A DNA stretch of 28,256 nucleotides. It comes from a virus. The stretch spans positions 1-28,256 of the IMG/VR virus record IMGVR_UViG_3300023196_003264. One strand, 5' to 3'. The first letter of the stretch is position 1; every line of letters starts with the position of its first letter. Shown one piece after another: positions 14,030 to 21,094 of the stretch. The position numbers were made by a program, and so were the translations under genes. The notes under the pieces are model-generated. The model was not told where the DNA came from. It did no database searches and was given only the letters and a program-made list of their open reading frames with translations.

Positions 14030-16474
14030 ATGGCATCTAACAGCAGAGTATTCGTAAGCCCAGGAGTTTACACTTCAGAAAAAGATTTATCATTCGTAAC
14101 ACGTCAAGTTGGTGTAACAACATTGGGGTTAGCTGGTGAGACCACAAAAGGTCCAGCTTTCCAACCAATTTTTGTTTCTGACTTCAACGAGTTCAAATCA
14201 TTCTTCGGTGGGTTAGACGGTACAAAATATACTAGCACAGGTTACCCAAAATATGAATTGCCTTATATCGCAAAATCATATTTTACAAAATCAAATCAAT
14301 TATACATAACAAGAGTATTAGGATTTTCAGGTTATGACGCTGGAAAATCTTGGGCTATAACAGCCGATAATAACCAAGTAATCGCAACTTTAAGAAGTAG
14401 AGCGGTATATGATGCTGATGAAATATTAACATTTGAAATTGCCACTGAAGGTGATTTATATATTGCGGGTGATACTGACCCTATTACGGGTGACACCAAA
14501 GGTGATTTTACTCTTAGCGGAACTTCTGTAACAAACGGGGTATTTTCATACAACGTTTCTTTTGATTCAACTCAAAAGAATTTCATTACTAGAGTGTTAG
14601 GAACTAACGCTGAAACAGGTCAAGCACCAATTTATGTTGAAGAAATTTATTCTAATGCGTTAGATGAATTCATATCTGTATCAGGTGTGACAGGATTAAC
14701 AACTACTTTATTTTCAAACGGAACTAGATTCGATAATTATAAGGCTGAATATACACCAGCGGTAACACCATGGGTAGTTTCAGAGGTAAATGGTAATGTT
14801 ATTAAAAAATTATTTAGATTCATTACAATTAGTGATGGTAATAGTGCCAATTCAGAAGTTAAAATTTCTATTGAAAACATAAAACCAGATGCTAGAGAAT
14901 TTGATGTTAGAGTTAGAAATTTTTATGACACTGATGCAAGCCCTATTACATTAGAAAGATTTTCAAGATGTTCTATGGACCCAACTTCTGACAATTTTGT
15001 TGCTAGAAGAATAGGTACTTTAGATGGTTTTTACGCATCTAAATCTAATTATTTATTACTTGAACTGGATACGGATGAAGACACATCTGTTTCATTCCCA
15101 GCTGGTTTCACAGGTGTACCAACTAGACTTTATTCTGGTAGTACAGTATCCGCTGCGACAATAAACTATAACACAGCTTATGCGGCATACGCTAAGCTTA
15201 GAAAAATATATTTAGGTCTATCTGACACAGTTGGTATTGACCAAAACTTCTTTAATTATTTAGGGAAAGCTGAAACACCATCGTACATAAGTGGTGTAAC
15301 TGACGGATTCCACATGGATGTTTCGGCTAGTACAGCAACTTTAGCTGGTTACACATTTGCATATGGAGATTCTCTATTCCAAACTGATGCTCAATTAGCT
15401 TTATCTGGTAATAGTTATACTAAATTATATTCAAGAAAATTCACAATGGCACCTTATGGTGGTTTTGATGGATGGGATATTTATAGAACTAGTAGAAGTA
15501 ACGGTGATACGTACACTATCGGTGGAACAAAAAGTAATTCTGCGATTGCTAGTACTGCAATTGCAAGTAAAGTTACCACAACTGGTGATTTAGGAACTAC
15601 ATCTGATTACTATGCTTATTTCGAAGCGATAAACACGTTCAATAACCCTGAAGCTATTAATATTAACGTATTAGCGACCCCAGGTATTGACTTATTAAAT
15701 AACACAAATCTTGTTGAAGCTACTATTGAAATGATAGAAGAAAAGAGGTGTGATTCAATTTATCTTGCAACTACTCCTGACATAAATGAAGGTGATGATG
15801 TAATTATGGATGTTGATGATGTAGTGTCACAATTAGACAATACTGGAATCGATAGTAATTACACGGCAACGTACTGGCCTTGGGTTCAAGTGAACGATAC
15901 AGACAACAATGTGTTGATATATTTACCACCAACTAGGGATGTTTGTAGAAACATTGCATTAACTGATAACGTGGCATTTCCATGGTTCGCAGTAGCTGGT
16001 GTTCAAAGAGGTATTGTTCAAGCGGAAAAAGCTAGAATTAAATTAACCCTTGACCAAAGAGATACGTTGTATGAAGGTAGAATTAACCCAATTGCGACAT
16101 TCGCATCTGAGGGTCTTGTGATTTTTGGTAACAAAAACTTACAAGTTAAAGAAACTGCTTTAAACAGACTTAACGTAAGAAGATTATTATTACAAGCTAG
16201 AAAACTAATTTCTGCTGTATCAATAAGATTATTATTCGAACAAAATGATGAAGTTGTAAGAAACCAATTCAAAGCATTGGTTAACCCAATTCTTGAAAAT
16301 ATCAGAAGTGAAAGAGGTATGGTAGATTTCCGTGTGGAAGTTGATAATACACCAGAAGCTATTGATAGAGGTGAGTTAAACGGTAGAATTTTTATCAAGC
16401 CAACTAGAGCTTTAGAGTTCATAACTGTAGAATTCGTAGTGATGAATACAGGTGCTTCATTCGAAGATGTATAA
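14030..16474 (+). CDS. Contractile tail sheath protein (T4 gp18-like)
   Basis: 814 residues, longer than the 659 of T4 gp18. The N-terminus has the sheath signature SPGVYTSEKDLSF followed by VTTLGLAGETTKGPAFQP, and then the 'EFKSFFGG' segment common to tail sheath proteins. The C-terminal domain carries the conserved core: ATYWPWVQV, PPTRDVCRNIALTDN, PWFAVAGVQRGIV, then RLNVRRLLLQARK and a final FITVEFVVMNTGASFED. The surplus length lies in the middle, probably as surface-exposed insertions. The protein polymerises around the tube and contracts at infection. It has its own late-type promoter element with a 37-nt leader and a terminator-like hairpin 10 nt after its stop, so it is probably monocistronic and very highly expressed. 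Confidence 0.96.
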   Translation: MASNSRVFVSPGVYTSEKDLSFVTRQVGVTTLGLAGETTKGPAFQPIFVSDFNEFKSFFGGLDGTKYTSTGYPKYELPYIAKSYFTKSNQLYITRVLGFSGYDAGKSWAITADNNQVIATLRSRAVYDADEILTFEIATEGDLYIAGDTDPITGDTKGDFTLSGTSVTNGVFSYNVSFDSTQKNFITRVLGTNAETGQAPIYVEEIYSNALDEFISVSGVTGLTTTLFSNGTRFDNYKAEYTPAVTPWVVSEVNGNVIKKLFRFITISDGNSANSEVKISIENIKPDAREFDVRVRNFYDTDASPITLERFSRCSMDPTSDNFVARRIGTLDGFYASKSNYLLLELDTDEDTSVSFPAGFTGVPTRLYSGSTVSAATINYNTAYAAYAKLRKIYLGLSDTVGIDQNFFNYLGKAETPSYISGVTDGFHMDVSASTATLAGYTFAYGDSLFQTDAQLALSGNSYTKLYSRKFTMAPYGGFDGWDIYRTSRSNGDTYTIGGTKSNSAIASTAIASKVTTTGDLGTTSDYYAYFEAINTFNNPEAININVLATPGIDLLNNTNLVEATIEMIEEKRCDSIYLATTPDINEGDDVIMDVDDVVSQLDNTGIDSNYTATYWPWVQVNDTDNNVLIYLPPTRDVCRNIALTDNVAFPWFAVAGVQRGIVQAEKARIKLTLDQRDTLYEGRINPIATFASEGLVIFGNKNLQVKETALNRLNVRRLLLQARKLISAVSIRLLFEQNDEVVRNQFKALVNPILENIRSERGMVDFRVEVDNTPEAIDRGELNGRIFIKPTRALEFITVEFVVMNTGASFEDV

Positions 16475-16483
16475 AAATTTTTA

Positions 16484-16518
16484 GAATATGTGAGGAAAAA
16501 TTCTTTCCTCACATATTT
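16484..16518 (+). terminator. Terminator-like hairpin after the sheath gene
   Basis: ATATGTGAGGAAA (16486-16498) pairs perfectly with TTTCCTCACATAT (16504-16516) around a 5-nt loop, extendable by one A-T and one G-T pair outward. The following T stretch is short, so termination may be partial. The tube gene's promoter-like octamer overlaps the 3' foot of the stem. Confidence 0.65.
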
Positions 16519-16520
16519 AT
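16513..16520 (+). promoter_or_regulatory. ATATTTAT element for the tail tube gene
   Basis: Ends exactly 37 nt before ATG 16558 and overlaps the 3' arm of the sheath terminator hairpin. The leader holds AAATAAACGATT, aligned with the equivalent stretch of the sheath leader. Confidence 0.65.
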
Positions 16521-16557
16521 AATTAAATAAACGATTTAAAACTTAAAACAAAATATT

Positions 16558-17046
16558 ATGAGTGATTTACTAATGAAAATGCCAGTTCCTTACGAACCAA
16601 AGAAAAAGAATAGGTGGTTAATGAGATTCCCAGCGGAATTAGGTATTCAACAATGGTGGTTACAATCAGCATCACGTCCTTCAATTGAACAAAATGAAGT
16701 TGAGATTCCATTCTTAAATACGTCAACATGGGTAATCGGTAGATTTACATGGTCAACTATTGAAGTTGTATTTAGAGATGCAATTGGACCTTCATCTTCC
16801 CAAGCTATTATGGAGTGGGTAAGATTACAATCAGAATCTGTAACAGGTAGACAAGGTTATGCTGCTGGTTATAAAAAAGATATTGAAATTGAAATGTTAG
16901 ACCCAACTGGAGTTGTTGTTGAGAAATGGCAATTGCAAGGTTCTATGTTAACAAATGTAGGTTTTGGTGACCTAGCAATGGACGATGATGGTATTGCTGA
17001 TATTACAGCTACTATCAGATTTGACAGAGCAATCTTAATATTTTGA
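16558..17046 (+). CDS. Tail tube protein (T4 gp19-like)
   Basis: 162 residues, essentially the length of T4 gp19 (163). The N-terminal MPVPYEPKKKNRWLMRFP is the usual tube-protein opening. It is followed by the pattern W-x-L-Q-S-A-S-R-P-S, an 'NTSTWVIGRFTWSTIEVVF' strand pair, the 'IMEWVRLQSES' helix and a late 'KWQLQGSMLTNVGFGDLAMDDDG' loop, as in gp19-family proteins. It stacks as hexameric rings to make the inner tube through which DNA passes. It lies directly after the sheath gene with its own promoter-like element. A terminator-like hairpin follows before the endonuclease gene. Confidence 0.93.
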   Translation: MSDLLMKMPVPYEPKKKNRWLMRFPAELGIQQWWLQSASRPSIEQNEVEIPFLNTSTWVIGRFTWSTIEVVFRDAIGPSSSQAIMEWVRLQSESVTGRQGYAAGYKKDIEIEMLDPTGVVVEKWQLQGSMLTNVGFGDLAMDDDGIADITATIRFDRAILIF

Positions 17047-17109
17047 CATATTGATTATCAGATAGTTAATTACTTTATAGTAAAATAGTTCTATCAAATA
17101 AGAGCTTTG

Positions 17110-17159
17110 AGCTTTACTTTATATATTTATTTAAGTATATTAGGGTAAAGCTTTTTTTT
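17110..17159 (+). terminator. Terminator-like hairpin gating the endonuclease gene
   Basis: AGCTTTAC (17110-17117) pairs with GTAAAGCT (17145-17152), followed by a T8 run ending one base before the ATG at 17160. The 27-nt loop (17118-17144) contains the ATATTTAT element. A smaller nested hairpin (GATAG...CTATC around TTACT-TTAT-AGTAA) precedes it at 17061-17095. Confidence 0.65.
17123..17130 (+). promoter_or_regulatory. ATATTTAT element in the hairpin loop before the endonuclease gene
   Basis: Lies within the loop of the 17110-17152 hairpin and 29 nt before the ATG at 17160. A transcript begun here lacks the 5' arm, so neither termination nor occlusion of the start by the hairpin would occur. 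Confidence 0.55.
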
Positions 17160-18029
17160 ATGGAAAAAATTAAATGTAAAATATGTGAAAAAGAATTCAC
17201 ATCGATATTAGGGTTAAGTAAACATAATTCACAAAAACATAATATGTGTTCGGAAGATACTTTTATTGAATATCAATTAAGTGGTAAAAAACCAACGTGT
17301 AAATGTGGTTGCGGTGAAGAAGTTAATTTTTTATCAATTAAAAAAGGTTATGTTGAATTCGTGAGAGGTCATTCACAACGAATTAGTAATAATTGGGGTC
17401 ATAACCCTAAAGCTTTGAAAAAATCTCATAAAACTCAACAGTTAATGCATGAGTCAGGTGAATTGAAAATGTGGAATGATGGGTTAACTATTGATGACCC
17501 CAGAGTTAGAGATAATATAGATAAGGTGATGGCAAATCCAAATAGAAGTAAAAAAATATCTAAAGCTTTATCTGACGTACCTAAATCTGAAGGACATAAG
17601 AAGAAATTATCTGATATAGCTAATATTCGATGGTCTGACCCTAAAGAGAGGGAAGCTCAACGATTTCGTAGATTAAATTACTTTAGAACTTCACAATCTA
17701 GGAAAAGGTCAAAATTAGAACAATTTTTTGATGATTTATTAACAAATATGGATATTGATTTTGAAAGTTCATATAGTGTTGATGGGTATCTATATGATTT
17801 TTACATTAAAAATTATAATACCTTAATAGAAGTTGATGGTGATTGGTATCACTTCAATAATAAGGTTCATTCATTACCATTATCACCTATTCAAGAAAAT
17901 ACCATTCAAAATGATAAGAAGAAAAATATAGTGGCTAAAAATAATAATATTACACTTCTTAGGTTTTGGGAATATGATATCAAAAATAATCTAGGTGAAG
18001 TAATTAATAAATTAAAAGAATTTATATAA
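17160..18029 (+). CDS. Vsr-like (EDxHD-type) homing endonuclease with zinc fingers
   Basis: 289 residues. A C2H2 finger (C6, C9, H22, H27) is followed by a second cluster (C47, C49, C51, H71). A NUMOD3-like basic linker follows (NRSKKISKALSDVPKSEGHK, residues 128-147). The C-terminal nuclease core has E187 in SKLEQFF, D213 in YDFYI, EVDGDWYH (224-231), N-D252-K-K-K and LLRFWEYDI (266-274). That is the order seen in Vsr-related homing endonucleases such as I-Bth0305I (EDxHD family). These free-standing enzymes cut a related phage's allele and spread their own gene. It sits just downstream of the tube gene, behind a terminator-like hairpin, and 1 nt before a second endonuclease gene. All expected catalytic residues are present, so it is probably active. 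Confidence 0.88.
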   Translation: MEKIKCKICEKEFTSILGLSKHNSQKHNMCSEDTFIEYQLSGKKPTCKCGCGEEVNFLSIKKGYVEFVRGHSQRISNNWGHNPKALKKSHKTQQLMHESGELKMWNDGLTIDDPRVRDNIDKVMANPNRSKKISKALSDVPKSEGHKKKLSDIANIRWSDPKEREAQRFRRLNYFRTSQSRKRSKLEQFFDDLLTNMDIDFESSYSVDGYLYDFYIKNYNTLIEVDGDWYHFNNKVHSLPLSPIQENTIQNDKKKNIVAKNNNITLLRFWEYDIKNNLGEVINKLKEFI

Positions 18030-18030
18030 T

Positions 18031-18810
18031 ATGAAAAGTTGTAGTAAATGTAAAATAGAAAAAGAATTATCTAATTTCTATGTTTGTAGGACTAGAAAGT
18101 GTGGTTACCATAATGAATGTATAGAATGTGTAAAAAAAAGAAATAACAAAAGACCTAGGTCAAAAACTGGCACTATTTGGAAACAGTCATTACATACTAA
18201 AAATTTAAAATATTGTGAATTATGTGAAAATGTTAAACCATTTAATGAATTTGGTAAAAATAAAAATAATATTGTTGGTTTACAAAATTATTGTAAACCA
18301 TGTAAAAGAAAAAAAGATAAAAATTATAGAAAAAGTTTAAAAGATAGAGGTATATACACGGAAAGGAAGAGAGCTGATTATGTTAAGAATATGGACCAAT
18401 ATAGAGCGTATGGTTTAGAGTATAATAAAAGTAAAAGGGATTATAAATCTGAATATAAAAGAGTTTTAGAATATAGAGAAAAAAACCCGTTAGCTAAATT
18501 AAAGAATGCGTTGAGAAATCGAATTTTAATAGCTATTAAAAATCAAGGGTATGTAAAAAATATGAAGACTAAAAAAATGTTAGGTGCTGAATGGGATGTT
18601 GTTGAATCTTTTATATCGAATAAATTTACAGATGGGATGACATGGAGTAATCATGGTGAATGGCATATTGACCATATTATTTCATTAAAAACAGCTAAAA
18701 GTGAAGAAGAATTAATAAAACTTAACCATTATACTAACTTACAACCTCTATGGGCGACAACGAGAGAGATTAATGGAGTTATTTATGAGGGTAATCTGAA
18801 TAAAGGTTAA
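18031..18810 (+). CDS. HNH endonuclease with two zinc-ribbon-like clusters
   Basis: 259 residues. Two CxxC...CxxC clusters (C4/C7 with C30/C33, and C62/C65 with C88/C91) precede a lysine-rich helical linker. The HNH core is GEWHIDHIISL (209-219) with the catalytic-type H-x-D-H (H212, D214, H215), followed by HYTNLQPLWA (233-242). In many relatives the last part reads N-x-x-K-G, but here it is REINGVIYEGN, so the final metal ligand is uncertain. Phage HNH proteins of this form are usually free-standing mobile endonucleases. It starts 1 nt after the preceding endonuclease stop, so the two form one transcription unit and may have arrived together. Confidence 0.88.
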   Translation: MKSCSKCKIEKELSNFYVCRTRKCGYHNECIECVKKRNNKRPRSKTGTIWKQSLHTKNLKYCELCENVKPFNEFGKNKNNIVGLQNYCKPCKRKKDKNYRKSLKDRGIYTERKRADYVKNMDQYRAYGLEYNKSKRDYKSEYKRVLEYREKNPLAKLKNALRNRILIAIKNQGYVKNMKTKKMLGAEWDVVESFISNKFTDGMTWSNHGEWHIDHIISLKTAKSEEELIKLNHYTNLQPLWATTREINGVIYEGNLNKG

Positions 18811-18817
18811 TTTAATA

Positions 18818-18825
18818 ATATTTAT
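18818..18825 (+). promoter_or_regulatory. ATATTTAT element after the HNH gene
   Basis: Lies 8 nt after the HNH stop and 89 nt before the next ATG. A terminator-like hairpin stands between it and the next gene, so its main product could be a short RNA, with read-through supplying the gene at 18915. Confidence 0.45.
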
Positions 18826-18867
18826 AATAAAGGATTAAAAACGGTTTGAGATAACAATAAAAATATT

Positions 18868-18898
18868 AAACCTTTATTTAATTATAAAGGTTTTTTTT
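18868..18898 (+). terminator. Intrinsic terminator
   Basis: AAACCTTTAT (18868-18877) pairs perfectly with ATAAAGGTTT (18884-18893) around a 6-nt loop, followed by more T residues (eight in all from 18891). It separates the endonuclease pair from the membrane-protein gene. Confidence 0.8.
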
Positions 18899-18914
18899 AT
18901 ATAAAAAAACGATT

Positions 18915-19601
18915 ATGTATATAAAATTTATATTAGGACAATTAAAAGTATTTGGGATGGTAATAATAGGGTTTTTTATTTTCCCGTTTATAACATACCC
19001 AAGAAGACGAGAAATTTGGGCAATGGAGAATGACCCCTTAAAAAAATGGTATTGGTATTATTTTGATACTTCTGAAAAATGGGGTACTGAAGAACAAAGT
19101 TATCTTAACTCCGTATACGGTTTATATGAACTTGTTAAGAAAAGGGATGAAAATGGTAAATGGGTTGCTGATTATGAAAAGTTCGCAACATTTAGTAAAT
19201 TAAGAAAATGGTTCATATCTTATCATTGGTTGGTGTTCAGAAATGGTGCATGGAATTACATTAGGACAAACAAACCTAAAATGAATGATATAACAAATCT
19301 AAGATGTTTAAAGTTAATTGGAGATGCTGATTGTGATGTAGTAAGAAATAGACACATACATGGACTTCAATCACTAAAATGGGAGGCAGAAGGAACGCCT
19401 TATTTTTTATATTCGTACACTAAGAAAGCTAGATGGTTTAATATACAAAGATTTTTAGCATTTTTCTTTAACCTATTTGTGTTAAAAATAGTATGGTATA
19501 AATATTATACATTCGTTTGGGGTGTATCAGCATGGAATGAAAAAGAATCGGATAATAGGTTCTTAGTGAAAACAAAAACATTTAATATTGAAGATAATTA
19601 A
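18915..19601 (+). CDS. Membrane-associated phage protein, unknown function
   Basis: 228 residues. An N-terminal hydrophobic segment (about 5-27, FILGQLKVFGMVIIGFFIFP) is followed by a basic Y-P-R-R-R, suggesting a membrane anchor with the rest in the cytoplasm. The middle is rich in tryptophan and tyrosine (KKWYWYYFD, WLVFRNGAWNYIR). A second hydrophobic stretch (about 177-198, FLAFFFNLFVLKIVWYKYY) precedes the C-terminus. Proteins of this look, aromatic and 200-odd residues with an 'FRNGAWNY' core, occur in many large phages without an assigned role. Possibilities include a virion-interior or lysis-related protein; I cannot choose. It lies between two terminator-like hairpins. Confidence 0.7.
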   Translation: MYIKFILGQLKVFGMVIIGFFIFPFITYPRRREIWAMENDPLKKWYWYYFDTSEKWGTEEQSYLNSVYGLYELVKKRDENGKWVADYEKFATFSKLRKWFISYHWLVFRNGAWNYIRTNKPKMNDITNLRCLKLIGDADCDVVRNRHIHGLQSLKWEAEGTPYFLYSYTKKARWFNIQRFLAFFFNLFVLKIVWYKYYTFVWGVSAWNEKESDNRFLVKTKTFNIEDN

Positions 19602-19640
19602 AATAAACGGTTTAGGACCGCTTATAGTCTAACGGCTATC

Positions 19641-19680
19641 AAAACCACTTAAGTTCGCTACTAAAGTGGTTTTCTTGTTT
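19641..19680 (+). terminator. Intrinsic terminator
   Basis: AAAACCACTT (19641-19650) pairs with AAGTGGTTTT (19664-19673) around a 13-nt loop, then C-T-T-G-T5. It ends the membrane-protein transcript 27 nt before the next start. Confidence 0.75.
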
Positions 19681-19687
19681 TTACCAG

Positions 19688-19695
19688 ATATTTAT
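19688..19695 (+). promoter_or_regulatory. ATATTTAT element, 4 nt before ATG
   Basis: Ends exactly 4 nt before ATG 19700, directly after the preceding terminator. It is the third case of this spacing and probably gives a leaderless mRNA for the following three-gene operon. Confidence 0.55.
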
Positions 19696-19699
19696 TATT

Positions 19700-19858
19700 A
19701 TGAGAAAAGAAGATAAATTAAAAAATATGATTCAAGCCAATAAACGTTTTCAAGAGAGGTTTAATGGTGAAAGTCCAAACACTCAAGAAGAAGCATTTGA
19801 ATATACACCAATTCGAGATGCTAATCCACAATTAACGAATTTAATTCAAGGGTTATGA
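19700..19858 (+). CDS. Short protein with the shared M-R-[RK]-x-D-K N-terminal module
   Basis: 52 residues: MRKEDKLKNMIQANKRFQER, then an acidic/proline-containing tail ending NLIQGL. Its first about 20 residues resemble the starts of the next two genes, so this protein is little more than that module. The ATG follows a promoter-like element by 4 nt and the stop overlaps the next ATG (ATGA), giving coupled translation. No known domain is recognised. It may be a small internal virion protein or a regulator; the shared start suggests common targeting. Confidence 0.6.
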   Translation: MRKEDKLKNMIQANKRFQERFNGESPNTQEEAFEYTPIRDANPQLTNLIQGL

Positions 19859-20688
19859 GAAGATACGATAAAAAGGGACATATGAAAAGGGTTAATCTTT
19901 TATTCGAACAAAGAGTTTTTATTGAAAATGATATTTTATTGGAAATAGAATCATTAGATTATACAAGTAGTAGTGGTAAGTATGAGGATAGTGAAAATTT
20001 AAGTTATAAATTCAATGCATCTGGAATTCCTTACACCGTTAGTATTTGGCATGATACAACTAAACATCATTTTGGTGTTTATGAAGTCCAATTTTACACT
20101 TCTGAACAAAAACATAGTGGTGATAGAACTGGGTTAGATTTGAAACATTTAAATAAGGTAATTTACACTGTATTTAATATTGTTGAGACTGCTGTTAAAA
20201 AATATAAGATACAAAAAGTTAAATTAGAAGGTGCTCGTGATGAAAAGGATTCATCTGACGCATATTTTAAAGGTAGTATTAGGTCAAAACTTTATTTAAG
20301 GTTTATAAATAATAGATATCCACAAGAAGCTGTTGAATCGATTGGTCCTTGGATAAATATTGATATGACTAAGGTTTTCCCTGAAATTTATGCTTCAGAA
20401 GAAAATAATGTTGATAACTTGGTTAATACATTATTGGCAATATCTGATGGTGACCCGAATAGAAATTATATTATTAAGGGTTTAGATGGTAGTTCAGAAG
20501 AAAATATTAGTTATGGTGGTGAATTAGAGAATAATAAATATGGTTTAACGCTTATTGAAATTAGTAACGACCCATCTTATGGGTTTGACATTAATTGGGA
20601 TATGTATGATAGTGAAGGTGAGGGTGAAATTCGCAATATAAAGACACTTCCTGAAGTGATAGAGTTTTTAAAAAATAAATTCTTATGA
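19855..20688 (+). CDS. Unknown protein with the shared N-terminal module and an alpha/beta core
   Basis: 277 residues. It begins MRRYDKKGHMKRVNLLFEQR, related to its two neighbours. The middle (about 55-170) alternates strands and helices: YTVSIWHD, YEVQFYTSEQ, LNKVIYTVFNIVETAVKKY, IQKVKLEGARD, then IRSKLYLRFINNRYP. I recall similar 'VF.TV...' plus 'SR..LY.R' arrangements in uncharacterised large-phage proteins, sometimes loosely likened to acetyltransferases, but no catalytic motif is clear. The acidic C-terminal third is rich in N, D and E. It overlaps both neighbours by 4 nt (ATGA junctions), so the three genes form one tight operon. Confidence 0.65.
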   Translation: MRRYDKKGHMKRVNLLFEQRVFIENDILLEIESLDYTSSSGKYEDSENLSYKFNASGIPYTVSIWHDTTKHHFGVYEVQFYTSEQKHSGDRTGLDLKHLNKVIYTVFNIVETAVKKYKIQKVKLEGARDEKDSSDAYFKGSIRSKLYLRFINNRYPQEAVESIGPWINIDMTKVFPEIYASEENNVDNLVNTLLAISDGDPNRNYIIKGLDGSSEENISYGGELENNKYGLTLIEISNDPSYGFDINWDMYDSEGEGEIRNIKTLPEVIEFLKNKFL

Positions 20689-21029
20689 GAAGACAAGATA
20701 AGTTAAAAAATATAGAAAAATTAAACAGACGTTTAAATGAAAACAGATTTAGTTGGGATGGTACATATGCCAATGAAGTTAATGAAGATGAGTATTCTTA
20801 TCCATATGACGCTGAAGAAACAACTGATAGTGAAGATATAACTGACCCATATGAACTTAAAGAAACGGAAACTGTTGATGAAATTGTAGTTGGTTTAGGA
20901 GATGATATTGAGATAGTTGATGAAGATTGTGGATGTCCTTTAAATCAACCAGAACCAACTGACGTGAAAAAGAGTCAATGGTTCTCAGATGTTGATGGGG
21001 AACGAATTACAGACAAACAAGTGGATTAA
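20685..21029 (+). CDS. Acidic short protein with the shared N-terminal module
   Basis: 114 residues: a basic 20-residue start (MRRQDKLKNIEKLNRRLNEN) followed by a strongly acidic, probably disordered body (runs such as DAEETTDSEDITDPYELKET) and one C-G-C near residue 86. The split between a basic N-terminus and an acidic body resembles scaffold-associated or internal head proteins whose N-terminus targets them into the prohead, but that is inference. The start overlaps the previous stop by 4 nt. It is the last gene of the three-gene operon, and no hairpin terminator follows it. Confidence 0.65.
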   Translation: MRRQDKLKNIEKLNRRLNENRFSWDGTYANEVNEDEYSYPYDAEETTDSEDITDPYELKETETVDEIVVGLGDDIEIVDEDCGCPLNQPEPTDVKKSQWFSDVDGERITDKQVD

Positions 21030-21051
21030 TCCAAAAAAAACTTTACTTTAA

Positions 21052-21059
21052 GTATTTAT
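21052..21059 (+). promoter_or_regulatory. GTATTTAT variant of the late-promoter-like element
   Basis: Ends 35 nt before ATG 21095. It is one base off the consensus (G for the first A) and 2 nt short of the 37-nt spacing seen at the sheath and tube genes. Confidence 0.45.
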
Positions 21060-21094
21060 AGTATATAATATAATTAAATTAATGTTTTTATAAA

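Noticed and set aside
15477-15484. ATATTTAT inside the sheath gene as an internal promoter
   Set aside because: It lies in the codons of a conserved-looking segment (GWDIYRTSRS) far from any start. In this AT-rich sequence a few intragenic copies are expected by chance.
16018-16512. Long minus-strand open frame opposite the end of the sheath gene
   Set aside because: It is antisense to the highly conserved sheath C-terminus, has serine/leucine-rich shadow composition and no upstream signals.
19616-19673. A stretch before the 19700 operon looks like a tRNA 5' half (ATAG-loop-CTAT arm with TCTAACGG, later a GTTCGC)
   Set aside because: No 3' acceptor arm pairs with the 5' end, the anticodon arm cannot be built, and the second half is better explained as the terminator hairpin at 19641-19673. 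It could be a degenerate remnant, but I cannot support a tRNA.
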